A model generated the notes under the pieces. The model saw only the letters and a program-made list of their open reading frames with translations. It was not told the DNA's origin and did no database searches. DNA of 39,531 nt, from IMG/VR virus record IMGVR_UViG_3300007735_000714, positions 1 to 39,531 of that record; one strand, 5' to 3'. Shown one piece after another: positions 32,942-39,531 of this stretch. Position numbers and translations under genes: made by a program. Every line of letters begins with the position of its first letter. Positions within the stretch are counted from its first letter, which is position 1. The stretch comes from a virus.

Positions 32942-33675
32942 TGAATGCCGTATTTCTCATAGTCAATGGAAATTGCATATTCCATGGTATCTTTTAGCCC
33001 AGCATTAATAAATCCTTGTAATCTGTTTGCACATGCGACACATTCACCACATGAAATTGTTTTGACTCCTGGAATATTAACAGGATCATAGCAAGTCCAT
33101 GTTAATTCAAATGGTACATTTAATTCTGCTCCTCTGCGGATGATTTCTTCTTTATTCATCTCCATCAAAGGTGCTTTAATTTTAATGCTATTTTTACGAT
33201 TAAGGCAAATAACTCTATTAATTGCTTCCAAAAACTCTGCAGAAGCGTCCCAATAACCCGAGAGAGTGTCTGCTTGTTGTGCTCCATAATATACTTCATT
33301 TGATTCTGTACTTTCAGCAAATCCAACCGCAGTGCTCAACATGATCATGTTGCGATTAGGTACATAACTTAGTGGCTGAGGGTCTCCAAGCACATCTTTT
33401 GCTTTTGGTACGTCATAATCACCATTAAGCAAAGCAGAGGTCTTCAGATAATCAAAAACATGCTTCAATGATATTTCATGTAAAATTACTTTGTTATTTG
33501 ACACCGAAGCCAAGTGATCTACTACTGTAGTAGCTCTAGTGCACTCAATTGAATGCTTTTGTCCATAAAAGAAATTCAAACAATACAAAACTTCGCCTTC
33601 TTCTAATTTTGAAGCGACGTCGTATAGCAGTACTGTCGAATCTAAACCGCCGCTGAATATAATAACCTTATTCAT
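32938..33675 (-). CDS. queC: QueC, 7-cyano-7-deazaguanine (preQ0) synthase
   Basis: 245 aa from MNKVIIFSGGLDSTVLLYDV; the longer frame to 33759 is rejected because this Met begins the conserved N-terminus and has a promoter 5 nt upstream. PP-loop SGGLDS at 8-13, YGQKHSIE, LSYVPNRNMIMLS, GAQQADTLSGYWD, IKAPLMEMNKEEII, TWTCYDP and the zinc cysteines C195, C209, C212, C215 (SCGECVACANR) are all QueC signatures. It converts 7-carboxy-7-deazaguanine with ATP and ammonia to preQ0. In phages this serves guanine replacement in DNA together with DpdA, which is not in this window. First gene of the nine-gene minus-strand operon. Confidence 0.95.
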   Translation of the reverse strand: MNKVIIFSGGLDSTVLLYDVASKLEEGEVLYCLNFFYGQKHSIECTRATTVVDHLASVSNNKVILHEISLKHVFDYLKTSALLNGDYDVPKAKDVLGDPQPLSYVPNRNMIMLSTAVGFAESTESNEVYYGAQQADTLSGYWDASAEFLEAINRVICLNRKNSIKIKAPLMEMNKEEIIRRGAELNVPFELTWTCYDPVNIPGVKTISCGECVACANRLQGFINAGLKDTMEYAISIDYEKYGIQ

Positions 33676-33680
33676 AAATA

Positions 33681-33709
33681 AATATAACACACGGAAATGA
33701 TGGTTGCAA
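33681..33709 (-). promoter_or_regulatory. Sigma70-like promoter of the queC operon
   Basis: On the minus strand, TTGCAA (33709-33704), a 17-bp spacer, and TATATT (33686-33681), with the ATG at 33675 only 5 nt further. Box identity and spacing are the same as in the dNMP kinase promoter at 17024-17052, again implying little or no leader. Confidence 0.62.
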
Positions 33710-33713
33710 CTAA

Positions 33714-33723
33714 TAAATAAATA
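33714..33723 (+). promoter_or_regulatory. Late-type promoter box of the 282-aa gene
   Basis: Two overlapping TAAATA boxes (33714-33719 and 33718-33723) end 4-8 nt before the ATG at 33728. They lie back to back with the queC promoter. Confidence 0.45.
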
Positions 33724-33727
33724 TTGT

Positions 33728-34576
33728 ATGGCAAACCTCAAACAAATTTTCCTAAACACCTTGCTCGAGCAAGAAGCACCTGAAGATGAAAAAAATTACG
33801 ATGCGCAACAAGATGAAGTGCCTCTTCGCGATCGACTTGCAAAAAATGAAGTGCCCGAAGATGCGCTAGACGTGGAACCAGGACCACCTAACACAGGATA
33901 TAAAGCAGAGGTCGCTGCCGCAGAAGATTGGATTCAAAGCATTGACGAATTTGTCAAGTATCTAAATGACACTGCAACTGGATCTATTAACAGACAAGTG
34001 AACGTGTTGGATAGAGATAATAGTGTGTTCAAGGGTATTGCGTCTCGTATTTCGGATAAGGTTGCCCGTGTTTCGAGTGACTTGGCTGAGCTTAAAGAAA
34101 TTATCGCTGGGTTTGTCATTGCATCTGATCGCAAAGCTAAAAACATTAGAATGTCGGATTCCTTTGAAGGCGAATTGACTCTGTCTGAAATTGTGATTGA
34201 AAGATTATCACGTTGCGGGTTTGAATATAAATCATCGACTCCATCGTCTCATAGAATGGTACTTGAGACTGCTGATGGTGAATTATTTGCCGAAATCAAT
34301 CAAGAAGGTCTTGTCAATGGAGAGACTATTGATGAGTACATGGAACGTCTTAATGCTGAATACAATATCACTGAATTAATGGATGACGATACTGATGAGA
34401 CTATTATTGGTGAAGATATTGTTATGGATGAAAAGATAGTTAAGCAGATTAAAGAAATTGATACAAAATTAGCTACAAAGTGGGATTACGATTTATATAC
34501 AAAACGCCGTGCCCTTCTATCCAAAATGGAAACAAATTATATTGACGTGGCTAAAAGCTTAGTCGAGAGCGATTAA
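33728..34576 (+). CDS. Acidic hypothetical protein, possible capsid-internal protein (282 aa)
   Basis: The start MANLKQIFLNTLLEQEAPED at 33728 is chosen over an in-frame codon 24 nt upstream because the late boxes end just before it. The N-terminal LxQ/LLE sequence resembles that of the acidic core-like protein at 28317 (KLKQLLE), including an (L)-x-E site suited to prohead protease cleavage. A Pro/Glu-rich disordered stretch follows, then helical sequence (EDWIQSIDEFVKYLNDTATG, ARVSSDLAELKEIIAGFVIA) and a C-terminal coiled-coil-like segment (EKIVKQIKEIDTKLATKWDY). No enzymatic motif. Its stop overlaps the convergent primase stop by 4 nt. Confidence 0.6.
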   Translation: MANLKQIFLNTLLEQEAPEDEKNYDAQQDEVPLRDRLAKNEVPEDALDVEPGPPNTGYKAEVAAAEDWIQSIDEFVKYLNDTATGSINRQVNVLDRDNSVFKGIASRISDKVARVSSDLAELKEIIAGFVIASDRKAKNIRMSDSFEGELTLSEIVIERLSRCGFEYKSSTPSSHRMVLETADGELFAEINQEGLVNGETIDEYMERLNAEYNITELMDDDTDETIIGEDIVMDEKIVKQIKEIDTKLATKWDYDLYTKRRALLSKMETNYIDVAKSLVESD

Positions 34577-35607
34577 TTTATTTGCATATAGGACGCCTTT
34601 GCTTCAATACCACTCTTAGCATGCTTCAATAGTATTTGGTAAGGAAATTCGTTTATTTTCTTATCAATACAAATATCATTGATATCTTTATATGGTGCCA
34701 ATGCAGCCGGCCATACAAATACGGTTTCGCCTTTGTCAACCAATTCAATAAATTTATCAGTGACAACTTCGTTGCGATCTTGGTATGGATTGTCTAATAC
34801 CCATACAATTTTGTAAAAAGCTCTTAGGGTTTCTAATTGGCTTTCTTGTTTTGGTGTGCATGTAATGCCCGCCACTGCTACTCCATTTTTAACAAAGCAA
34901 GCATCTACAGGCCCTTCAAAAACAAAGCAATATCCAATGTCATTGTTTACATTGCTCAAATTGAATATGCTTTTGTCTGAATTGATTTTTGATAAATATT
35001 TTGGCCCGTCGCTATTGTCATTTATTTTTCTTGATTGGTAAAAACAGATCTTGTTGCTGTTATCATAAAATGGAATAATAATACGGTCCTTATGATATTT
35101 GTCTTTGTGTGAAAAATAAATTGCTCTTGGTCTGTTTATGGCAGTATCTAATTTTCTCATTTTGAGATATTTGATTGCATTAGATACTGCAGGATCACTT
35201 TTATAGAAATCGATTACATTACTGTCGAACAGATTAATCGCATCTGATGGTAGGTCCGGAATTGTGAATGTTTGTGAATTTGCTTCTAATTTCTTGAAAA
35301 ATTTACCACTAGTCCCCATATCGAAGCCATAATTTTTCATGGCATCATTGACAATTTGTGATGGGCTTTGACCTGTTACTTCTTTAATCCACCACAATGC
35401 CGTCCATGAGTTCTGGCAATTATGACAGAACATTGAATTTGATTCCGGATAATAATAAAGCCTCTTCTTTTTCAGCCAACTATTACCTTCTCTGCAAATT
35501 GGGCATGATGCATTATACTTGTCCCCTACACGCTTAGGCTTTCCAGAGTGCAAGTAAAATTTCTCAAGCACATAATCGACTGGTAAATTATTGTCAAATT
35601 CGCTCAT
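34573..35607 (-). CDS. DNA primase (T4 gp61-like)
   Basis: 344 aa, the size of T4 gp61 (342). A zinc ribbon at the N-terminus has C35/C38 (ASCPICREG) and C61/C64 (MFCHNCQNSW), followed by WWIKEVTGQSPSQIVNDAM. The TOPRIM half has YCFVFEGPVDACFVKNGVAV (E231) and IVWVLDNPYQDRNEV (D272), with a third acidic region at YKDINDICI. It makes RNA primers on the lagging strand together with a replicative helicase that is not in this window. Promoter TTGATA-N17-TATAAT lies inside the divergent neighbour. GAGAG directly before the ATG may be its ribosome site. Confidence 0.9.
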   Translation of the reverse strand: MSEFDNNLPVDYVLEKFYLHSGKPKRVGDKYNASCPICREGNSWLKKKRLYYYPESNSMFCHNCQNSWTALWWIKEVTGQSPSQIVNDAMKNYGFDMGTSGKFFKKLEANSQTFTIPDLPSDAINLFDSNVIDFYKSDPAVSNAIKYLKMRKLDTAINRPRAIYFSHKDKYHKDRIIIPFYDNSNKICFYQSRKINDNSDGPKYLSKINSDKSIFNLSNVNNDIGYCFVFEGPVDACFVKNGVAVAGITCTPKQESQLETLRAFYKIVWVLDNPYQDRNEVVTDKFIELVDKGETVFVWPAALAPYKDINDICIDKKINEFPYQILLKHAKSGIEAKASYMQIN

Positions 35608-35612
35608 CTCTC

Positions 35613-35624
35613 TAAGTATAAATA
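35613..35624 (+). promoter_or_regulatory. Late promoter with perfect T4 consensus, upstream of the 121-aa gene
   Basis: TAAGTATAAATA contains TAAGTA (35613-35618) and a perfect TATAAATA (35617-35624), the T4 late consensus, ending 8 nt before the ATG at 35633. An AAGGA ribosome site (35624-35628) overlaps the box end, unlike the other late genes here. Confidence 0.7.
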
Positions 35625-35632
35625 AGGACTAT

Positions 35633-35998
35633 ATGAATTATAACGAATTGGTTGCATATTATCAAGTGAAATTATTAGGCGAAAAGGACTATCGCGGGTA
35701 CAATCCTGATAATTTCGACCGCAAACATCAGAATATTACTACAACCAAAGACAAAAATCAGTTTCGTCCTTACAACAAAGTATCCCAGACATTGACAACC
35801 TCTGCAGATCAAATGCTAAAGAATATAGACAAATCTGCTCCGGGCACAATTATGAAAGTAGCGGATCCGGTGGCACAAGAAATAATGACATTCTATAATG
35901 TGAGACCTACTGAAAAGGAACCGGAAAAGAGATTGAATTCTGCTAATGGATTAAAGCTCATTCTCATTAATGGTGTATATGCATTGAAAAAAGAATAA
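35633..35998 (+). CDS. Hypothetical protein (121 aa), first gene of the plus-strand baseplate cluster
   Basis: MNYNELVAYYQVKLLGEKDY from the ATG behind AAGGA; an in-frame ATG 42 nt earlier overlaps the primase start and is rejected. The middle is polar and probably extended (NFDRKHQNITTTKDKNQFRP), with a C-terminal globular strand pair (GLKLILINGVYALKKE). A late promoter and a downstream tube/baseplate cluster imply a virion or assembly protein. No family recognised. Confidence 0.62.
   Translation: MNYNELVAYYQVKLLGEKDYRGYNPDNFDRKHQNITTTKDKNQFRPYNKVSQTLTTSADQMLKNIDKSAPGTIMKVADPVAQEIMTFYNVRPTEKEPEKRLNSANGLKLILINGVYALKKE
35637..35665 (-). promoter_or_regulatory. Sigma70-like promoter of the primase gene, inside the divergent coding region
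   Basis: On the minus strand: TTGATA (35665-35660), a 17-bp spacer, TATAAT (35642-35637). The -10 ends 29 nt before the primase ATG at 35607. It lies within codons 2-11 of the plus-strand gene that starts at 35633. Confidence 0.6.
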
Positions 35999-36006
35999 AC
36001 TCAAAT

Positions 36007-36771
36007 ATGTATTGCCCCCAACCACAACCGTATAAATTTAATCTAGCAGCTGGCGCCGATGCAGACAAAGGCCCAATACCTGCTTTTCTAGATTTATTGG
36101 GCAAATGGCCTACGTCGATTCCTCTCAAGACTATGTGGTCTGTAGAGCTGACGGTTCCTCGTGTAATGAATACATATTTGGCAGAGCCCTTGTCAAACCC
36201 CGCCATCTCATATGCCGCAAGGGGTGCTGATGCATCAAAATCATGGGATGTCGATCAGCAACGCCAAGAAATTGTGGGCGCTACTACAAAAGAAATAAAT
36301 GGATGGTATTTAGGAAATATGCTGGCTACTGGTATTGATTTTATATCTGACGGCATTGCGTCTAAAAGAGTGTCTATAGAAAACTCTGCGGGGTACTTGG
36401 GTGGTATCGTTACTACTGGACGCAGTGAATTGGATGGGTTGCGTATATCTTTTCTCGAAACTAATATATCATATGTGGACACTGCAATCCGTCCATGGAT
36501 GATTAACGTGGCTGCAGATAGTTTGGTTGCCTATAATCGACGCGATAGTTTGAGACTGCGAAGTGATATTGTGTGTAGCTTGTATGCTTTGACTGGTCCA
36601 GGTAAAGCCCCAATCAAAAGAAAGACCTATTATTTTTACAATGCATTTCCTACAAGCATTCCCGGTGAAAAATATATTTCTAATGGAGATTCCGCCATAA
36701 TCTCAACCACTGTTAGTTTTACATATTCGCATTATTCTATCATACCAGGAAAATCATTTAGTGGATCTTGA
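36007..36771 (+). CDS. Tail-tube/baseplate-tube-like structural protein (gp54-like, tentative)
   Basis: 254 aa. MWSVELTVPRVMNTYLAEPL, LRISFLETNISYVDTAIRPW, MINVAADSLVAY and the final TYYFYNAFPTSIPGEKYISN plus IISTTVSFTYSHYSII resemble the tube superfamily (…FYNAFPxSI…, …FxYxxY…), and the size is near that of T4 gp54 (320) and gp48 types. It lies directly upstream of two baseplate hub proteins, which favours a tube-initiator/baseplate role. The match is by eye. Confidence 0.6.
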   Translation: MYCPQPQPYKFNLAAGADADKGPIPAFLDLLGKWPTSIPLKTMWSVELTVPRVMNTYLAEPLSNPAISYAARGADASKSWDVDQQRQEIVGATTKEINGWYLGNMLATGIDFISDGIASKRVSIENSAGYLGGIVTTGRSELDGLRISFLETNISYVDTAIRPWMINVAADSLVAYNRRDSLRLRSDIVCSLYALTGPGKAPIKRKTYYFYNAFPTSIPGEKYISNGDSAIISTTVSFTYSHYSIIPGKSFSGS

Positions 36772-36799
36772 AACCGTTTGCAGTAATTAGCTGTTAGTA

Positions 36800-37702
36800 A
36801 TGTTACGATCCTTTAATAAGATTTGGATACCAAGCACAGGAAAGGAGTTATTCTTCGCCGAGATAACGCACGACCAAGAAAAAATTCTTGCAAAGGCAGC
36901 GAAGCAGATAACTCCAAATTCTTCATCATTTTGCTTCGCTATTGACAAAATCATGCAAGAGAATTGCCTGGAGTCATATACGAATTTCACTATTATTGAT
37001 CGATTGTACTATGCCATATATACCCGCGGGTATTGTTTTGACAAAGAACTAAAATATTCGGTTGAATGTGCATGTGGTGATACCATGTCTTTCAATTTGG
37101 AAATTAATGAGGTGCTCAGTAAAATCAAATACACCGACAGACTTCTTAACATCGATTTCGGCAATGTGCTGCAATATACTATCGGCTGGCCTCGAATTTC
37201 AAATGATCTTGAGTATAGGAGGCTGTCAGACAAAAATGAAACTTCGGATCTCAATTTATGGAGATCATCATTCATAAAAGAAATGTCCATTGAAGGCAAT
37301 AGTGTCCCTTCACATTTTCTCACTGTTGAAAATAATTTTAAGCTGCTATCTGAGCTGGATGTATCTGTAACCTCTAACTTTTACAATACTATTGACGCTT
37401 TTATTGAGAAGGAGACCTACAAAGAAATCGCTTATTCGTATCGGTGCTTCAATTGTGGAACCTTATTGTATCATCTTGATACGTCTCTTGATTCATTGTT
37501 TGATTTTGTCCTATCTATATACAATGCAAATCTTCAAGATTTATATACGAAAGAAATGAATTTTATGACTCTATTTCCTGGTCAACCCGTCGGCCAGTTA
37601 GTTCCAATTGAAAGAGATCATCTCATTTCTTTGAAAATCAATTCAACACAGCAACAACGTGAAGCGTCAGATTATGAAGATCAATTTCTTGATATAATGT
37701 AA
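36800..37702 (+). CDS. Baseplate hub protein (T4 gp26/gp51 family) with zinc-ribbon-like Cys pairs
   Basis: 300 aa. FNKIWIPSTGKELFFAEITH, FAIDKIMQENC, NFTIIDRLYYAIYTRGYCFD and KELKYSVECACGDTMSFNLE follow the pattern of the T4 baseplate hub family (short +P.SGK.....EIT..QQK.L.K, FDKI...NC, T..DR..++...R). CxC at VECACGD and CxxC at YRCFNCGTLL could make a zinc site. T4 gp26 is 208 aa, so this form is longer. Nearly contiguous with the next hub gene. Confidence 0.72.
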   Translation: MLRSFNKIWIPSTGKELFFAEITHDQEKILAKAAKQITPNSSSFCFAIDKIMQENCLESYTNFTIIDRLYYAIYTRGYCFDKELKYSVECACGDTMSFNLEINEVLSKIKYTDRLLNIDFGNVLQYTIGWPRISNDLEYRRLSDKNETSDLNLWRSSFIKEMSIEGNSVPSHFLTVENNFKLLSELDVSVTSNFYNTIDAFIEKETYKEIAYSYRCFNCGTLLYHLDTSLDSLFDFVLSIYNANLQDLYTKEMNFMTLFPGQPVGQLVPIERDHLISLKINSTQQQREASDYEDQFLDIM

Positions 37703-37721
37703 TTTGGTCATAATTAAATGC

Positions 37722-38555
37722 ATGTCAGAATCAATAAAAATCCTCGACTTTAACGATGCGTTAAATCTTATTAAGAAAAATACAATGTCGGCAGCAACTG
37801 CTGTATGGATTCCCTCACTATCACGTTCTTTTAAATTCAGACAACTTACTACACAACAGCACAAAGAACTTTTAAAATGTGCCATTAATGCGTCTGTTTT
37901 GAAGTCTGAGATGAATATTGTTCTGTATAATATTTTGAAAGACTGCCTAATTGACGATGCTAATGTGGATCAATTTACTATTTTGGATAAAATAGCCATA
38001 TGCTATCAATTGCGTCGATTTAATTCTGGTAATTTTGTCAAATGCGAATTCAATGTTGATGGTGTTAAACATTATAATAATTTTGATATTGATATTGCTA
38101 TTCATAATTTTGAACAAAACTACTCATCTGTTGTATTGGATTCCGTTATCAACTCAAGCAATCTTCAAGTACGAGTTAGCATCCCGACTCTAAAAACACA
38201 AAAGGAAATTGATGAATATGTGGTTAATAATCATATAGCAGATCTTCATACTATATCGGATGAGGATCCAAATTCTTTAAATAATTTCTTGGCCGAGATT
38301 ATTATCTATAACATTATCCAATTCATTGATGAAATTGATATTAATGGTAGTACTATTGCCTTTAATAAACTAACAGTAGATGAGCGTATTCAATTGGTCA
38401 ATCAGCTTGATAAATCTACATTTGATAAAATTTCTAAATTCGTATCAGAATTTAATCAATTAAAGGAAACACTCATCAATAATAAATTTGAATACAACGG
38501 CACTACTATTAATTTTCCATTAGATCTTAACTCGAATTTCTTTGTGACCGAATAA
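37722..38555 (+). CDS. Second baseplate hub protein (T4 gp26/gp51 family)
   Basis: The start MSESIKILDFNDALNLIKKN at 37722 (ATG) is preferred over an in-frame TTG at 37704. 277 aa. TAVWIPSLSRSFKFRQLTTQ, QHKELLKCAINASVLKSEMN, ILDKIAICYQLRRFNSGNFV and KCEF repeat the layout of the upstream protein (IPS....+F..ITT.Q.K.+LK, DK+AI...LR), so the two are probably paralogues as gp26 and gp51 are. The C-terminal half is helical. Baseplate central hub assembly is the likely role. Confidence 0.7.
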   Translation: MSESIKILDFNDALNLIKKNTMSAATAVWIPSLSRSFKFRQLTTQQHKELLKCAINASVLKSEMNIVLYNILKDCLIDDANVDQFTILDKIAICYQLRRFNSGNFVKCEFNVDGVKHYNNFDIDIAIHNFEQNYSSVVLDSVINSSNLQVRVSIPTLKTQKEIDEYVVNNHIADLHTISDEDPNSLNNFLAEIIIYNIIQFIDEIDINGSTIAFNKLTVDERIQLVNQLDKSTFDKISKFVSEFNQLKETLINNKFEYNGTTINFPLDLNSNFFVTE

Positions 38556-38571
38556 TAAGACACGTCGGCTG

Positions 38572-38577
38572 TAAATA
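38572..38577 (+). promoter_or_regulatory. Late-type promoter box of the right-edge gene
   Basis: TAAATA ends 5 nt before the ATG at 38583 (GTAAATAATAATATG). No Shine-Dalgarno sequence. Confidence 0.45.
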
Positions 38578-38582
38578 ATAAT

Positions 38583-39531
38583 ATGGCCGATGAATCCACA
38601 CGCATTAATCTATCTGACGTACGTATCAATATGTCAGATCTGCAAGATTTGATCGGAAGGCGTGAGACTGAAGAAATTTCATATGCGCTAGCCCGTGCAA
38701 TTAAAGAAAAGGTATCTGCATCGATAACTAAATCTGATTTATTAATTGATCTAGGAGATAGAGTCAATAAAATTTTGGATTCTACAATGGATGATTCGCT
38801 AGCAAATGCAATTCGCCCGTCAGTAATAGAATCTCTGAAGCTTAATTTATCTGACAATATCAAGAATACTAATTTCATTGATACTTCAAAGTCTGTCAGT
38901 ATATTCGACGAATTAAAAATACCTCTAGCCGAACAATACAGTACATTCGCTACAGAATTATTTCAGCGCGCCACATCTCAAACGTCAAATATAGATTTCA
39001 AAGCGTTAATTGAGGCTGGGTTTAATAATTCATTATTTGCACCTCAAAGCATTCCCCAGATAAATATCGAGAACATTAAAGCTGATTTATCAAAATTGGT
39101 TTCAAACAATGCCCAGCCCTCGACGCCTACTGTGAATTATGCATCTAATGATATGCTAAATGCATTGAAGATGCAGAATACAACACAACAACAAAATGCA
39201 ATATTTGATGCAGAGGTCGTTGCAACCCCTGTCATTCTTCAGGATGTTGGAGATAATGCTGTTAGCAAATTGAAAGACCTATTCGCTACATCGGGTCAAG
39301 TTGGTGGTCGAAAGTCGAGTGAGGCTGCTGCCGAAGAAATGGATGGTGGTGGGGGCTTATTGGGTGGGATAGTAGATACAGTGTCTGATTTATTTGGTGG
39401 TAGGTCTGGTAAAGCTAAAAAACTACCAAGCAGAGGATCTCGTTCACTTGCCGCCGGATCTCCAGCTGCAGGTCCTCGAACAAGAGGATCGCGCACAGCA
39501 AAAGCACCTAAAGCATCAAGAGGGATTGCTT
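38583..39531 (+). CDS. Partial large tail protein, probable tape measure or baseplate hub (C-terminus beyond the window)
   Basis: An open plus-strand frame from ATG at 38583 to the right edge (about 316 codons, no stop): MADESTRINLSDVRINMSDL. The first ~200 residues are helical and Ser/Asp-rich (ISYALARAIKEKVSASITKS, NAIRPSVIESLKLNLSDNIK). From ~residue 250 there is a Gly-rich turn and an amphipathic or hydrophobic helix (GGGGLLGGIVDTVSDLFGGR), followed by a basic Ala/Ser/Pro/Gly region. This alternation is typical of tape-measure and hub-lysozyme proteins of large myoviruses. No catalytic motif is visible in the part present. Confidence 0.65.
   Translation, partial: MADESTRINLSDVRINMSDLQDLIGRRETEEISYALARAIKEKVSASITKSDLLIDLGDRVNKILDSTMDDSLANAIRPSVIESLKLNLSDNIKNTNFIDTSKSVSIFDELKIPLAEQYSTFATELFQRATSQTSNIDFKALIEAGFNNSLFAPQSIPQINIENIKADLSKLVSNNAQPSTPTVNYASNDMLNALKMQNTTQQQNAIFDAEVVATPVILQDVGDNAVSKLKDLFATSGQVGGRKSSEAAAEEMDGGGGLLGGIVDTVSDLFGGRSGKAKKLPSRGSRSLAAGSPAAGPRTRGSRTAKAPKASRGIA

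Noticed and set aside
33676-33759. N-terminal extension of QueC (28 extra residues)
   Set aside because: Contains the queC promoter and a non-conserved hydrophobic leader; the family N-terminus MNKVIIFSGG fits the start at 33675.
38456-38878. 140-aa minus-strand open frame across the hub gene end and the right-edge gene start
   Set aside because: Covers the junction of two collinear plus-strand genes and a late box; Ser/Ile-rich shadow.

Overview
The window is part of the genome of a large, AT-rich, T4-superfamily myovirus (contractile-tailed phage). The evidence is a terminase large subunit, a contractile tail sheath, two or three tail-tube-fold proteins, two T4 gp26/gp51-type baseplate hub proteins, a T4-type primase, a T4 RNase H-type 5'-3' nuclease, a dNMP kinase, a GroES/gp31-like co-chaperonin, a gp62-like clamp-loader subunit, and recurrent TAAGTA/TAAATA boxes resembling T4 late promoters. 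The host cannot be read from the sequence. The very large adhesin module and the mix of domains suggest an aquatic bacterium, but that is a guess.

Layout. (a) 1-17010, minus strand: a 17-kb adhesin/tail-fibre module of six genes. In transcription order these are a PKD-domain protein, a LamG + beta-propeller protein, a 2490-residue giant with NHL-like repeats, a pectate-lyase-like beta-helix spike, a small structural protein, and a partial gene running off the left edge through a Pro/Thr linker. Between the spike and the small protein, 3126-3426 holds no convincing protein gene. It holds what reads as a complete group I ribozyme core in circularly permuted order. (b) 17058-20698, plus strand: dNMP kinase, 5'-3' nuclease and small unknown genes behind a sigma70-like promoter. 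(c) 20711-28228, minus strand: terL, tube-like protein, sheath, an inserted homing-type nuclease gene, a small protein and the tail tube. (d) 28317-29060, plus: an acidic, repeat-containing, probable capsid-core protein, then a bidirectional terminator. (e) 29113-33675, minus: a tight operon queC, glycosyltransferase, class II glutamine amidotransferase, DenV-like protein, DUF366 protein, gp62-like protein, GroES-like protein, SH3-like protein and an unknown. (f) 33728-34576, plus: an acidic unknown. (g) 34573-35607, minus: primase. (h) 35633 to the end, plus: an unknown, a tube/baseplate protein, two baseplate hub proteins and a partial large tail protein.

How the parts fit. Structural genes are mostly preceded by a late-type box ending 4-13 nt before the start codon, so several late mRNAs may be leaderless. 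Three replication/modification genes (dNMP kinase, queC, primase) have TTG-N17-TATAAT-type promoters. At 17010/17058 and 33675/33728 the two promoter types sit back to back, giving an early/late switch at divergent gene pairs. QueC plus the adjacent amidotransferase suggest that the phage makes a 7-deazaguanine (preQ0 or archaeosine-type) DNA base against host restriction. The transglycosylase that would insert it (DpdA) and QueD/QueE are not in this window.

The two best leads are the permuted group I intron at about 3135-3384 and the modification operon, whose glycosyltransferase, DUF366 and DenV-like members have no assigned role.
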